A DNA stretch of 64,000 bases from the NCBI GenBank assembly GCA_036362985.1, contig JAYGXS010000005.1, positions 23,275,024 through 23,339,023 on the forward strand. The letters are read 5' to 3'. This DNA comes from Ligula intestinalis. Lineage: Eukaryota; Platyhelminthes; Cestoda; Diphyllobothriidea; Diphyllobothriidae. The notes under the pieces are model-generated. The model was not told where the DNA came from and ran no database searches. It worked only from the letters and a program-made list of their open reading frames with translations. A program made the position numbers and the translations under genes. Shown piece by piece: positions 33,880-44,377 of the stretch (positions within the stretch are counted from its first letter, which is position 1; each line of letters begins with the position of its first letter).

Positions 33880-34070
33880 ACTGCGCCCAATCCGGCATCC
33901 AGTCTTCCTTACTCTGTCTTGACACCGGATCCAGATGGGTGATTAAAGGGAGTGAGTGCGGTAGATGCAGCGCAAGTCTACTATCAGTGAAAACTAATTC
34001 ACGCGCAAGTCAGCGTCCCTACTGCACCTTGTTCTGGAGCATATGGTGGACATAATGTTTCATCAATGGA
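33880..34070. repeat. Family Q-related fragment
   Basis: TCTGTCTTGACACCGG, followed by GAGTGCGGTAGATGCAG and the GGAGCATATGGTGGAC segment, also occurs in diverged form at 37135-37200 and 59510-59540. Too degraded to bound precisely. Confidence 0.4.
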
Positions 34071-35950
34071 GGGAAGGGAATTGATCCGTGGAAACCCCTT
34101 CTTTGGAGCAACCGGACCTATGGGAGTTTTCGGGTTAGACCAATCCCCCCGCCAAGGCAGGGGCACTCCCGTGAACGGTACAGATCACTGTTCAACTAAG
34201 GCGTCGTATTTCTTGTTGAACCCGGCAACCGTGACGGCAGTTGTTGATTGTTCCATGAATTCAGGGCGTGCCTTGAAAGTCGTCCAAATCGATTAGGTAC
34301 GCACAAATTGATGCTTCCAGGAATCGTTTTCAGAGCCATGCTTACTAGTTGGGCAGAAAGTTCATGATGCCGTACCCTATTGAGGGGGCCCATTAAGTTA
34401 TCCTTACGGCTAATGGAATTTGGATGGAGAAATCGGTTGATGTTATAACTTGGAGCTTATTTCTAACAATCCGCTCGATAATGATCTAGCTCAATTCTAC
34501 ACAACCAATCTTACAGTCAATGTCCGCGATTATAACGGATCGCACTGAACTGTCCCCGTTTAGCGCTTTTCCAGTAAAAATACAATGGAAAGACAGAATT
34601 GTCTAACTAAAACTCAGTTCTGTGGAATTCCAAACAAAATTCCCTCGATAGATGAGGCGGTACTTTTTTCACACCGTATTCAAAAAGGCTTGCAGAAACT
34701 AAACTGGGCGCATTATAAAATTTTGTGAGACTTATCTTCCCAGATCTGAAAGTAGGTCTCCTTTTCTTTGACAGCGCGGATGTCACTTCTTCCAAAAAAA
34801 TTTCTAATGAGGTGGGACATTATTTCACTGCTATCAAAAATAATTACTACGATACATATTAGTTTGGTGGTGGTTTTTACCGAAATCTTCCAGAAGCGGC
34901 CAAAATTTTTCCCATCACGACCTGCACGTGAACCATACTTCACAGGTATCAGTAATGTAATCTGATCAAGAGCGCTTACTGATCTGAAAATACTAGCTTG
35001 AACCCTGAATTACCGGGCGGGTGCTCTATAACTCCATATGTATAAACAGACACGTTCTGGAGCATGCTAAACTCTTAACAAGGCGGTCTCGAGCCCTTTC
35101 GTCTAGCAAGACTCCATCTTGGGAACTTTGCAGGTATCTTAACATTACATCATCAGCGGATCTGCCTTTAGATCGTCCAGTACCCCTTCAAAAAGGATTA
35201 AGTCTTTCCACTTAGAAGTATGACGATTTTATTCACAGCTTAGCTTAGTAAAATCACTGTTTGCGCTTTCTCCTCTTGTTCAGAACTTACATATCCTTCG
35301 CTGGGAACTGAACTCCTGAAGTACTTTCACAAAACAGTTTATTCTCTACAAATAAGATTAATAACCGTGACTAAAAACAGAAGAAACCAACCAGGTGGTG
35401 GATGGAGAATTTATTTAATGAAGTATTTTTTGTGAGATAAATGAAAAAAGGTATTTTCCTCTTCCTGATGTAACAAAATGTAGCAGACGCAACGTTCTAG
35501 GCCGTTTGTAATGGCACATTTCAGTTCCAATGTTCCAGATCCCAGGCTGCTTTGATCATCCGTCGAAGAGGAGCCTGAGTTAAAACAAGAGAAAATATAT
35601 AAGCAAATGAGTGGCGGGTATGCTAGACGCTTTTCTGTAAAGCGTATTCATTTGCGAACAGACAGATGTCAGTTATCTCGTTTTGCGACATATAGTCTAC
35701 CTACGTTAACTTCAATGGAATAGTTGTGCATTCTAATAAGGATTTTTGTAATACTGATTATCCAAATCTGCACCAGTTTCGAGTGCAAAATTGTCGTCAT
35801 TAAGATCGGGTCGTGACCTATGTTTATAATGAAAAAAAATGATTTCATATCTACTTCTGTAAATCTAGGTGGAGCATAGGAGGTATTTTGACACTTCGGG
35901 ACATTGTTAGGCCGGCATTAAGGTAGAAAGAGCAATCCACGTGACTGAGA
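34071..35950. other. AT-rich single-copy DNA, possible exons only
   Basis: No repeat or domain is recognised. On the minus strand a pyrimidine-rich stretch ending TTTTTTTGGAAG is followed by an open frame (34795-34607) ending in a stop; this could be a terminal exon, but nothing confirms it. Confidence 0.35.
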
Positions 35951-35966
35951 AGGTAGAGTAGATCAT

Positions 35967-36415
35967 TGATGTTGTAACTTACCATACTCAAATATTTTTT
36001 GGCAGAATTCGAATAACCTCATATGTTCAATTTTGAGTGGGCTTCGGGCCTCATTATTTGCCTCTTCAAGTCTTTTGTGCGAGATTTCGTTAGCTAGATT
36101 TGGTGATATGGATATGAACAACAAAGTCACAGTGAAAGAGGCCATGATTTCGTCCGACTGAATCGTCCGACCTCAGAGGTCCTCGAGGAATTTAGAGGCT
36201 TGGAGGAATTTCAGTTTTCGATAAATCCACTTTGCCAAGTTATAGGTAGGGCTGACCTTAAGGGTCGAATTAAAACATTCGGTTTGTGGGTCATTGACCC
36301 ACTAATGAGCCGGATCCCTCACAGCTGTGTTAAGCAGAAGCTAAATACTGGCGAAACACGGGTCTGGACCTTTTAGTTAGTACCTAGGCTTTTAGTATGG
36401 TAAGTTACAACATCA
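35967..36415. repeat. 22-bp perfect inverted repeat 427 bp apart (outer span 449 bp)
   Basis: Positions 35967-35988 and 36394-36415 are exact reverse complements (starting TGATGTTGTAACTTACC in the left copy). The left copy contains the GTAAGT splice-like sequence described for the possible exon. No matching direct repeats are obvious outside, so transposon origin is unproven. Confidence 0.6.
35982..36145 (-). CDS. Possible first exon of a small secreted protein
   Basis: From Met 36145 the minus strand reads MASFTVTLLFISISPNLA, a plausible signal peptide, followed by a charged stretch (SHKRLEEANNEARSPLKIEH) and LFEFCQKIFEYG. The frame runs into GAGTATG followed by GTAAGT, a strong 5' splice site, at about 35981. 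I recognise no family and cannot place a downstream exon with confidence. It could be chance. Confidence 0.3.
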
Positions 36416-36599
36416 GTGTGCAATACTAAAGTCCGCCTGTCGACAGCAAGTGCATATTTCGCAGTGGTTGACGTGTTTCAACCCAAATATACGCTTACAA
36501 TTTCGGTATAGGTCTATAGACCGGACGGACGAGTGGGTCTTCTAACAGATCCGTGTACACATATCTGCTAATGTATATCCCCGATCTAATACTGGCAAG

Positions 36600-36735
36600 A
36601 TCATGAGCTCGTGGCTCAATGGTTAAGACGTTCGCCTCTGAACGGAAACACCTGAGTTCAAAACTCGAGTGTAACAGTAATTTCAGTGGCAACACTAGGG
36701 TTGGGTATTACTAGCCGATGGCGGCAAATGAGCCA
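36600..36735 (+). repeat. tRNA-derived SINE, family 2, copy 2
   Basis: A-box region GTGGCTCAATGGTTAAGAC (36610), an anticodon-arm-like CGTTCGCCTCTGAACG, B-box-like TGAGTTCAAAACTC, then the body GTAACAGTAATTTCAGTGGC, AACACTAGGGTTGGGTATTA and CTAGCCGATGGCGGCA. Best-preserved copy of the family. Confidence 0.65.
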
Positions 36736-36889
36736 GAAAAGGCCTTCCTAGTGTCCAATGTCTTAACTGGTAATGTCCTTCTGCATATACTGATGTATAC
36801 CGCAAACAGAAATTAATTTCTCAGGTGATTAAAAAGCTGAAGAACAGCTTGCTATGACAAGGTCAATTTAACTCCGAGCATTGGGACAA

Positions 36890-37400
36890 TTAAGGTAATT
36901 ACGCCCCTGCCCACCTCCCCACCCCTTCTAAATGGACCGCGTAATAGATGCGCTGGACAAACACGGGGACCAGATAAGGGCACGTTGGGCGGTATTTGGG
37001 TTGCGTTCCCATAACAAACATGGGGTGGGGCAGACATCAGCCACCCGTACCCTTTATGGCACTCCAACTCAACCAAGATTTGGGTCGGCTCTGGCCGCGC
37101 CTGACACATGCGCCTGATCCCACTTCCAGTTTCCTTGACTCTGTCTTGACACCGGGCACTAGCGGGTGAGGAAGGAGAGGGAGTGCGGTAGCTGCAGAGC
37201 ATAGCTAAGATAATGTAAAACTTGCCCATGCATAAGTCCCGTCTCTGCCTACCCCCAGGCTGGGGAGCACATAGTGGCCATCGTCAGAGGCAACGGCCGA
37301 ACTGTCAGCTCAAAGAGCCCTGTGCACGATATGCTGGACCATCACAGGGGTTAGATCAGAGCATATCAAGCAGGCGTTCATACGTTGCATGCGATTTACC
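36890..37400. repeat. Family Q-related block
   Basis: Shares with 33.4-34.0 kb the order ATAGATGCGCTGGACAAACAC, TTTATGGCACTCC, CTTGACTCTGTCTTGACACC, GAGTGCGGTAGCTGCAG, CAAAGAGCCCTGTGCACGATATG, and GGTTAGATCAGAG. Open frames of 60-125 codons on both strands are GC-driven and not conserved. Confidence 0.5.
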
Positions 37401-37714
37401 ATTTTGACCGCAAAGCTTCTAGCTAAAAGTCCAAACAGACGGCCGAATTACTTTTTTGTTTGTCTTTAACTCACAAAATTCGAAACATCCCCCATCAGCT
37501 CACCGCCCCCGCTCATGCACGGGCGACAGTTTTTTCTCCAAAAAAATCACAAGGAGTTTTTTCACTGCTCTTTTTTTAAAAACCTTTGTTCCATCACCTG
37601 GCTCAGGTAACTTAGCCTCGCTAATAAACTGATATACTATTTTTCCTGCTACCAAGACACATGTGTACAACCAGGGCACCCATAGGTAACACACCTGCAA
37701 ATCCCCCAAATATA

Positions 37715-37735
37715 CTGATACTGATACTAACACAT
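37715..37735 (-). repeat. LINE-type 3' microsatellite (AGTATC units)
   Basis: On the minus strand GTTAGTATCAGTATCAGTATA, the same hexamer type that closes the plus-strand LINE relic at about 47950. It probably marks the 3' end of a minus-strand LINE whose 3' UTR occupies part of 37740-37980; no RT sequence remains there. Confidence 0.45.
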
Positions 37736-37739
37736 TGCA

Positions 37740-38811
37740 GCATGGTTAGGGAAGGGCCAAATAAATGCTATAAACAGTTCCATTGTAGGGCATCTGGTAG
37801 ACTTGGGCCATCGTATGGATGCCAGCGAGGCCTTCCAAGTAATACCCTCAAACTATTCAAAATTCCATTGACAGCGTCCATTGCCATCAGCAGAAGTGGC
37901 CACCATTAGGCTATGCCAGCCGGTTCTGTGTGCCCGGGAGCACACTGTAACGGTGCTGCAGTTACCATGACCGAATTTTGCTAATCCAACAGACCGCGGC
38001 TTATCACCTCGCTCGAATTCCAACCTTCCTAACGCCGATCACATCTAAGATCCCGATTACCATCCCCCGCCACCTACCCAAAAATATTCTGATGGTGATC
38101 ACCCGTCATAGGTTTTATCAGTTAAAATTAAGGCCGTATCTTTATACAATGTATTTGAATAAATTTAGCAACGCTAGCCACCTACTGGATGTCTTCAGCA
38201 AACCCCAGATTGTGAGGAGTTTTCATCGCCCTGTTCCGCGTCTGCAAAATCTCCAAAGTCAATCCGCACGTCTGGTGGTAGGGAGAAGAACTTTTCTTCG
38301 CAGTCCAGATATTCAGCCGCATCAGGTACTGGACTGGCAGGCCGGGTTACATTAAGCTCCCAGAAAACCAACACACCGAGAGCAAACTGAAGATAAAATC
38401 AAAGACAGCTGCTTTTAGTAACATAAACATAGGAGACAATTGAACCAAATGCGCAGACCGTCCTCATAAAAGGCGTATCCAGAGAGATCAAACCTCCTAG
38501 TTTAGGCATTTCAAACGCCTAACAGAAAAATCTATGATCAAACAACAATTTCAATATCAAATCTTAAAATGAAAAGTGTAGTTTTGGAGTGCCGAGATGC
38601 TGCGATACGCAAGTTAAAGATACATTTTATGGTGTAAGTCAGTGGCTTTTTATCACTTCATCCTCCTATAATTCCCCGAATTTGTTCGTCCACCCATGAG
38701 AGAAAAGTATCTCCCGGCCCTTACGATTTACGCTGTGAAACTGGCCACTTCGCGTCTATCGGGCCGTCAATGTTTTACTACAATAACGGCAGTAAACATT
38801 AGTCTAGGCTG
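37740..38811. other. No gene recognised
   Basis: Includes a 125-codon plus-strand frame (37978-38355) with no recognisable domain or signal peptide. The rest is closed. It may be LINE 3' UTR followed by single-copy DNA. Confidence 0.35.
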
Positions 38812-41160
38812 TCATGGCAGCCATCGCATTCGCTGCAGTGAATAGTTTTTCGCTGCTGTCTTGGTGAATGCATTCGACAAAAATTCCCAAAGGAATTTGA
38901 CAACAGCAACCAAATTTACCGTCAGAATTCCGAAGATTAGGAGAGGAACTGAAAGACTGTTTATTTCTTGCCTGACGGCATTCTCGAGAGTTGAAAAACA
39001 ACCCTAAAAGGAAAGAACATTTGCTAGAGGAGAACTTCAACAGGGATGGGTCATGCCAATCAGTCGAATAGATACAGCATACAGTCTCCTTGATTTCCGT
39101 TCTTCAATGATAAATGCGTGAAAGATAAGCAAAAAGGTTGAATTATCTTATCAGCTCATAAACAGAGAAAAATAAAGTAGACGACTTTTGCATTCAAAAC
39201 AACAATCTGAAGATTCTGTGGAGATTTATTTGTATAAACAATAAAACTAAGCTTTGAGAACTTAAGCGTCAGTGGATGGGATTTTTACATCTCAGTTTGA
39301 CTCAGATGCCCATTAAAGGGACTCAGTTATTTTTTAAAGGTAATTTTAGAGACGAAAAATATAAATACGTCTTGGCAAAGAATTGGAAAAAGGCGGAATG
39401 CGGCCTCACTTGATTGAAGACACCTTTTAGATCGGGTACGCTGTCAGTCGCAATACAATTGCTTACAGAACAACAAGAGAGGGGAAGACGGGCAGAAGCC
39501 CCGTTTTCTTCAACAGATCGCCAAACATCTTCGTAAACTCTGAAATCTGAGCCTCCACAACATTTATTCTAAAATAAAAACACAAAACATCGTGCGCTAT
39601 AGGCAGTATTTAGGCAATTAAATTCCTCAATTCAAAGGGCTTCATTTCACTTTGGGAGCCTTCGTAAATGGTAAATCATGTGAAAGGAATCAGGAACACA
39701 TAATTATCATCTAATTTTTTTATAGTAACTTGTGTCTTCCTGGAAAATGTCTTCTAAAAATCGGACATCTTGTGATTTTCTAAAAGTTGTTGCTGTTCAA
39801 TTCCCGAATTATTTTTCTTTTGCGTTTTACTTTAACCTTAGGGTAAAATTATCTTTTATCTTAATCTTATATAAATGTTACACTAACTTTTTTTACCGCT
39901 GACCCAAGCCTTCGCACTTATCCCATTCTTCCCGGAATGTAGCATTTCCCCGTGTCTTACCTTGCGATTTGCATAGAGAACACAGCACTGTTATGCGTGT
40001 GATGGGGTCCCACCGGCCTAGATTGCGCCCATTTATGAAACCAGAGGACACTTAATGTGTCCGCTTATTCATTCCTGTACAAAGACTTCTGGGTTTCCCA
40101 TTAAACAATAATTACTTTTTTGAAAGTTTGTTTCAAATTACATTTTAAACACCTGAACGGCCTTACAACTGTTGAGTAGATGATAAATACTTGACCTAAT
40201 AGGTTCGCCAAATCTGAAATTGTTTTCAATAAGTTTAAAGATAGAAAATCTCAATACTATCGCGCTACCAGAATAAATACGTTTTTGCAATTGGAGCTCA
40301 GTAAGTAAACACAGAATTCGAGGATTGACTGGATTAAAATGACGAATTTTTCCCCCATTTACTCTGTTAATACTATGATAAATGCAATAAAAATGTTTTG
40401 ACATCAGCAAAAATGAATGCACTTAAAATATATCTAATACTAGTTATAACTGAATTAGAAGACATCACCAATGTGCGTAAAATGATGCTGTGAATAAAGC
40501 AAGGAAACGTAAAACAACACGCAAGCTAAATCAGTCATATCCAGAAATCAGTCTCACCTTTTTCTGAAGATGGTCAATCATTTCTTGAACGGCAGGGTCC
40601 GATTTATATTCATTGATTATTTTTCCATCAATATATTCCGATGTCATTTGCATTATCTGAACCAAAACCCTCAGAAACATGTTATATAAGGGAGCATAAT
40701 TTTTACAGAAGTGCAGTTCAATGTCTTCCGTATGCTTACCTCTGACGTTTTGTGTACCAGTACACTGCCAATGAACAGCAGTCCAAGCGTTTGCGCAACC
40801 AGCCAAAGAAAATACTGAACGGAAGATTACTTAGGAGAACTAACCACTAAGAGAATGTAGCTACAGAATTTCCAGGCAAGATAAAATTCGACGGCTGCTG
40901 GCACCACAAATGTGTGCCCAACTACCAGGAATGTTATACCTTTGGGGTACAAGATTGGATCCCCAAGTACGTCTTTAGTCGCGGACGCTTTGATCAGGCA
41001 GTGACTCCCATGTGCAATGAACGAAAAAGAGACGAACTCAAAGTTCTAACTAAAGAAAACATGCATTACCGCTTACCATAAAGAAAAAGCCGATACATTT
41101 CCTCAAAGTCGAACCAAGGATTAAAGGTCGGACGTGTCCTTTGCTCATACATTTACCATC
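38812..41160 (-). CDS. Tetraspanin-like membrane protein gene (five exons seen)
   Basis: Minus-strand exons joined by GT-AG introns: 41160-41077 (28 codons, ending LGSTLRKCIGFFFM), 40814-40740 (25 codons, YFLWLVAQTLGLLFIG, third membrane helix), 40656-40558 (33 codons, INEYKSDPAVQEMIDHLQKK), 39568-39467 (34 codons, NKCCGG then LPLSCC), and 39003-38812 (GCFSTLENAVRQEINSLS, SVPLLIFGILTVNLVAVV, fourth helix). All joins are phase 0. The CCG motif, later CC and GC cysteines, and exon sizes 75 and 99 nt fit tetraspanin genes, which organise receptors in plasma membrane or tegument. The 75-nt exon begins YF as in CD151. The exon with CCG may continue to about 39422, adding an SNC cysteine; the last exon may stop at 38920 (84 nt, GTAAAT donor). 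First helix and most of the second were not found, so the gene is incomplete or its 5' end lies further right. The usual acidic residue in helix 3 is Gln. Confidence 0.7.
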
Positions 41161-43175
41161 CTGAAAAAGGGTAGTAAAATTTATCTTATCAACATTTATA
41201 AGAAGACTATGCGAGAAACAAATACGCAAGGTCTAAAAAGGAAACATAACATTGATCCTAGAATAACAATTGATAACCGGCCGTAAATTATCTTATTTCC
41301 CTGAGCTAAACGATGTGAAGTGTTGTAAGATTAAAAGATGTATACATCCTGTTCCTTTCTTAACGCGTGCCGCAACGTAGAAATCCTAATTTTCTAGAAA
41401 GTACATCAAAGACAGGCACATGTAATGTAAGCCTTATAAGTATTTTAATTTCAAACTAACACACGAGTGTCCTCTTTAAAGTTTTGTTAAAGACGGACGT
41501 TCTGCCACACAAAGTAAACGTTCTGCGGATATGCTCTTGTCATGCTTTAAATATCGTCTGAGTAAAGCCTATCAAAAGAAATTCATAATCGGAGCGCAAC
41601 AGTTATATAAATGAGGGAGTTTTAGGAAGTGTCAATTTCGCACGTGCTTACAGGACAAATATATTAATAATAATAATCAAAGATAGCAGTACATATTATG
41701 CGATAACTGCTTATAATTACCAACAAAAACTTATGAAAAATAAAGCACAAAACGCACTTAAATTAACTCAACATGACTGACCAGTAAGGATCAAAAAATT
41801 ATAAAGAAGTCCATTGTGAATTATTACTTAGATATCTTACACGACAAATGCCGGAGATCAATTGAGCAACAAAGTAAGGCATCTCCTTCAGTTTAGCTGA
41901 GAGCTGGGTAGTTGGTACAGATGGTTCGGTGGTACTGCACTTCATTAAGTACGATGATGATTGCGAAATCATTGAAAGTTTTATTCTAAGTGTGATTCAC
42001 CTGACAAGGATTAGTTACCAATTCAGTCAAATTATTGCGCTTTTTCTACCCTTCAAGAGCTCATTTATTGAAAAACTAAAACAAAACACATCTGGAATTG
42101 AAAAAAATAGCCAGTTACTTATTTTTCGTTTTTTATTATCTTAAAGTGCATAATGAAGTAAAAAATAAGCATATTTTCATCAGAAAATGTTTCCAAATTA
42201 CGTTTGAAGTCTACTGGACGACAACCTTCATCCATGAATATCTCACAAAATTGTCATATGCTGTAATTCCATCTGAATGCCGACAACCCACATGGCTTCC
42301 CTGTCTACTTCACTTCATTGTGCGTTCCAAGCAGGTTAAAGTGGACTGACGTTAGCATCGCATTTCCCTATAGCAATGATTTTTCAGTTTTAATGAGCAA
42401 ACGGATTTTACGTATTATAAAGCGACAAAATTTTGAACGATATGAAAATGCTCTCATATCCAGAACGTTCAGTGGAAATTAAATATCTCGACTTTCGACC
42501 ATCCGGACTTGAACTGTTTGCGTGCTCTGGAATATAACCGTAGCCCTTCGACGTTTTCGCCAGTCTCATAATCAAGGAGTCAATGGCGGTCCGCTTAAAA
42601 TTCTTAACGCTGATGCGAAGGCTACTTTCGCGTCCCTTCTTTTAATCTTCCTCGTGAAAGCGATACTTTTCTTATACTAAGGAAGAGTTAACACATTCTG
42701 CCTATGCCCAAGCATGGATGGTCTGCTATAGTTGACGACTCCAGGCGAATGCATACATGTCTTTCGGTCCAAAGATCTTGGAGAACTTCACTAAAAAACA
42801 AAAAAATATTTGTCACCTAACAGAGAATAACCTAAAAATGCGCGAGTTCCTCAAAAAAGGTGTTGTGACATCTGTCGGCTCTGCTTTTCTGTTCACGTGC
42901 AGCAATCTAAAGACTGCGGTTTTGCACTTTACAAAGATTATATCGATTACACTTAAGCTCTCAATCATGTTAAGCATGATCCCCTCCTCCTAAAACTTGC
43001 CTTTTTCGGCATAGGTAAAAAGCTTGTGATTTAAATATCCCCCCGCTTAAATGCTCGCACACGAGGTAAAGTTTTCAATAAGGTTTATTTGTAAAGCAAA
43101 ATTTATTTGTAAAGCAAAATGTTATCTCCAACCCACGCATTATAAACTGAAATTGTGCAGAGTTGCGTTCTTGAC
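41161..43175. other. AT-rich DNA, probably intronic or upstream of the tetraspanin
   Basis: No repeat or LINE relic is recognised. The missing 5' exons of the tetraspanin could lie here, but I found no splice-bounded hydrophobic exon that fits. Confidence 0.4.
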
Positions 43176-43179
43176 CCGC

Positions 43180-43870
43180 TCTAATTTTTAGTTTTTGTCA
43201 ACGATGTTTCTGATTGTTTTCAATATGGTAGAGCCTTTATATAGGCTGACGACTTCAAATTTGCCTATAGATATAGAGCGGCCGATCACAACATCGTTTT
43301 CAAGCTTATGAAAAGGATCTTTAGGCCTTTACTCAGTTGGTACCACACATGGCGCATTTCCCTTTTTTGGCACAAATGTATTTTTATGGTAGTTGGCAAA
43401 GATGATCAGCCTGAACTAAACATAAACGGTCTCGAGATAACTGTGCGCTTATTTGTGAAAGATCGGAGCATATCATACTGTACTAGTCTCTATCTGTCAA
43501 AGCAATGCGCCAGACTGTCTTGAAAGGACACTGAACTCTTGGGTTCATTCTCAGAAATTTCAGGACCATCATGGTTACGACTGGCCTTAGCAATATGAAC
43601 GTGAATCCTAGTCTGAAATAGTCCTCGGCTCTACTTAGACGTCTGCGCGTTAGCGAATGGATGAAAATTGAATCGATCCAAAATATCCTTACTCAAAGAG
43701 TTTTCCCTCAGGCTACCATATATTCTCCTTCCAACAGCATTGGAAACTTGCTGACATCGATCCCTTGTTGCTTCGCAGATGACAGTAGTGACTACTTTTT
43801 ACGGGTTGACCTTTCAAGCGGTTATAACCTTATCCTCATTAGTACTCTGAGGTAGTTAGACCAATCGCGG
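43180..43870 (+). pseudogene. LINE RT relic (same family as 48.6-49.8 kb)
   Basis: Translation in shifting frames gives VNDVSDCFQYGRAFI, then ADDFKFAYRY (the Tyr of YADD replaced by a stop), HKCIFMVVGKDDQPELNING, and KIESIQNILTQRVFPQATIY. These match FVNDVSDCFQYGRPFM, YADDLKVAYRY, KCSVMVVGDDHQPELSIDG and KKIESVQHFFTRRVFTTEH in the minus-strand element at 48.6-49.8 kb. Several stops and frameshifts; both ends missing. Confidence 0.75.
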
Positions 43871-44025
43871 CGCACCAGTCATAGAAACATCTTTTCATTT
43901 CTTTCTCTGGCATGCACAATAAAAAACAGCCAGTCTTTTCAGTGAAATCTATTGCAATCTGGATTTAATTACCCAAAAGTATCAAAACTCATAAAAGATA
44001 CCTCTTGTTCGGATGTAAAGAATTA

Positions 44026-44147
44026 TCGTTCATGAACCTTTAACGCACTGAGTGGATGCAACTGACGAGCCCTCATGAAATTTTATGGATCCACTAAAAT
44101 TTTGCATTCTTATTTTCAATTTCTCACCGGGAAAACTATGCTTCAAA
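44026..44147 (+). repeat. PLE terminal direct repeat (pLTR), left
   Basis: About 122 bp nearly identical to 46670-46791, differing at a handful of positions. Shared blocks: CGTTCATGAAC, TTAACGCACTGAGTGGATGC, AACTGACGAGC, CTCATGAAATTTTATGGATC and CTCACCGGGAAAACTATGC. The pair encloses a PLE coding region in the same orientation, the expected layout of Penelope pseudo-LTRs. Confidence 0.8.
44056..44107 (+). ncRNA. Hammerhead ribozyme-like fold in left pLTR
   Basis: Complete type I arrangement: helix I from ATGCAA (44056-44061) with TTGCAT (44102-44107); core CTGACGA (44062-44068); GAAA (44077-44080); helix III from ATTTTA (44080-44085) with TAAAAT (44095-44100), extended by TGGATCCA. The inferred cleavage triplet is A-U-U, with U101 as residue 17. 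Helix II (GCCCTCAT) is very weak, perhaps one G-U pair, so activity is uncertain. Hammerhead ribozymes are known in PLE pseudo-LTRs. Confidence 0.6.
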
Positions 44148-44377
44148 TTTCTGAACCAGCACCTCCCTTTGAATACCATCAAGTTTTTGGAAAACTTTTG
44201 GAATTACGATGCCGAATTACGAAGGAGAATACATGAATTGAATTTCTACAGAATTGTCTTATAAACAAGGAATACCCTTTTGAGTTTTACAAAGTCCTTC
44301 GACGTGGGAAAGTACGCCCAACCTTCAAAAACCTCGACTGACTCACACAATCAAAAATAGAGGATTCGATTTAGTCG

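Noticed and set aside
36600..36735. Functional tRNA with CTG-like loop
   Set aside because: The B box is degenerate (GAGTTCAAAAC) and the body beyond the tRNA part is shared with two other loci.
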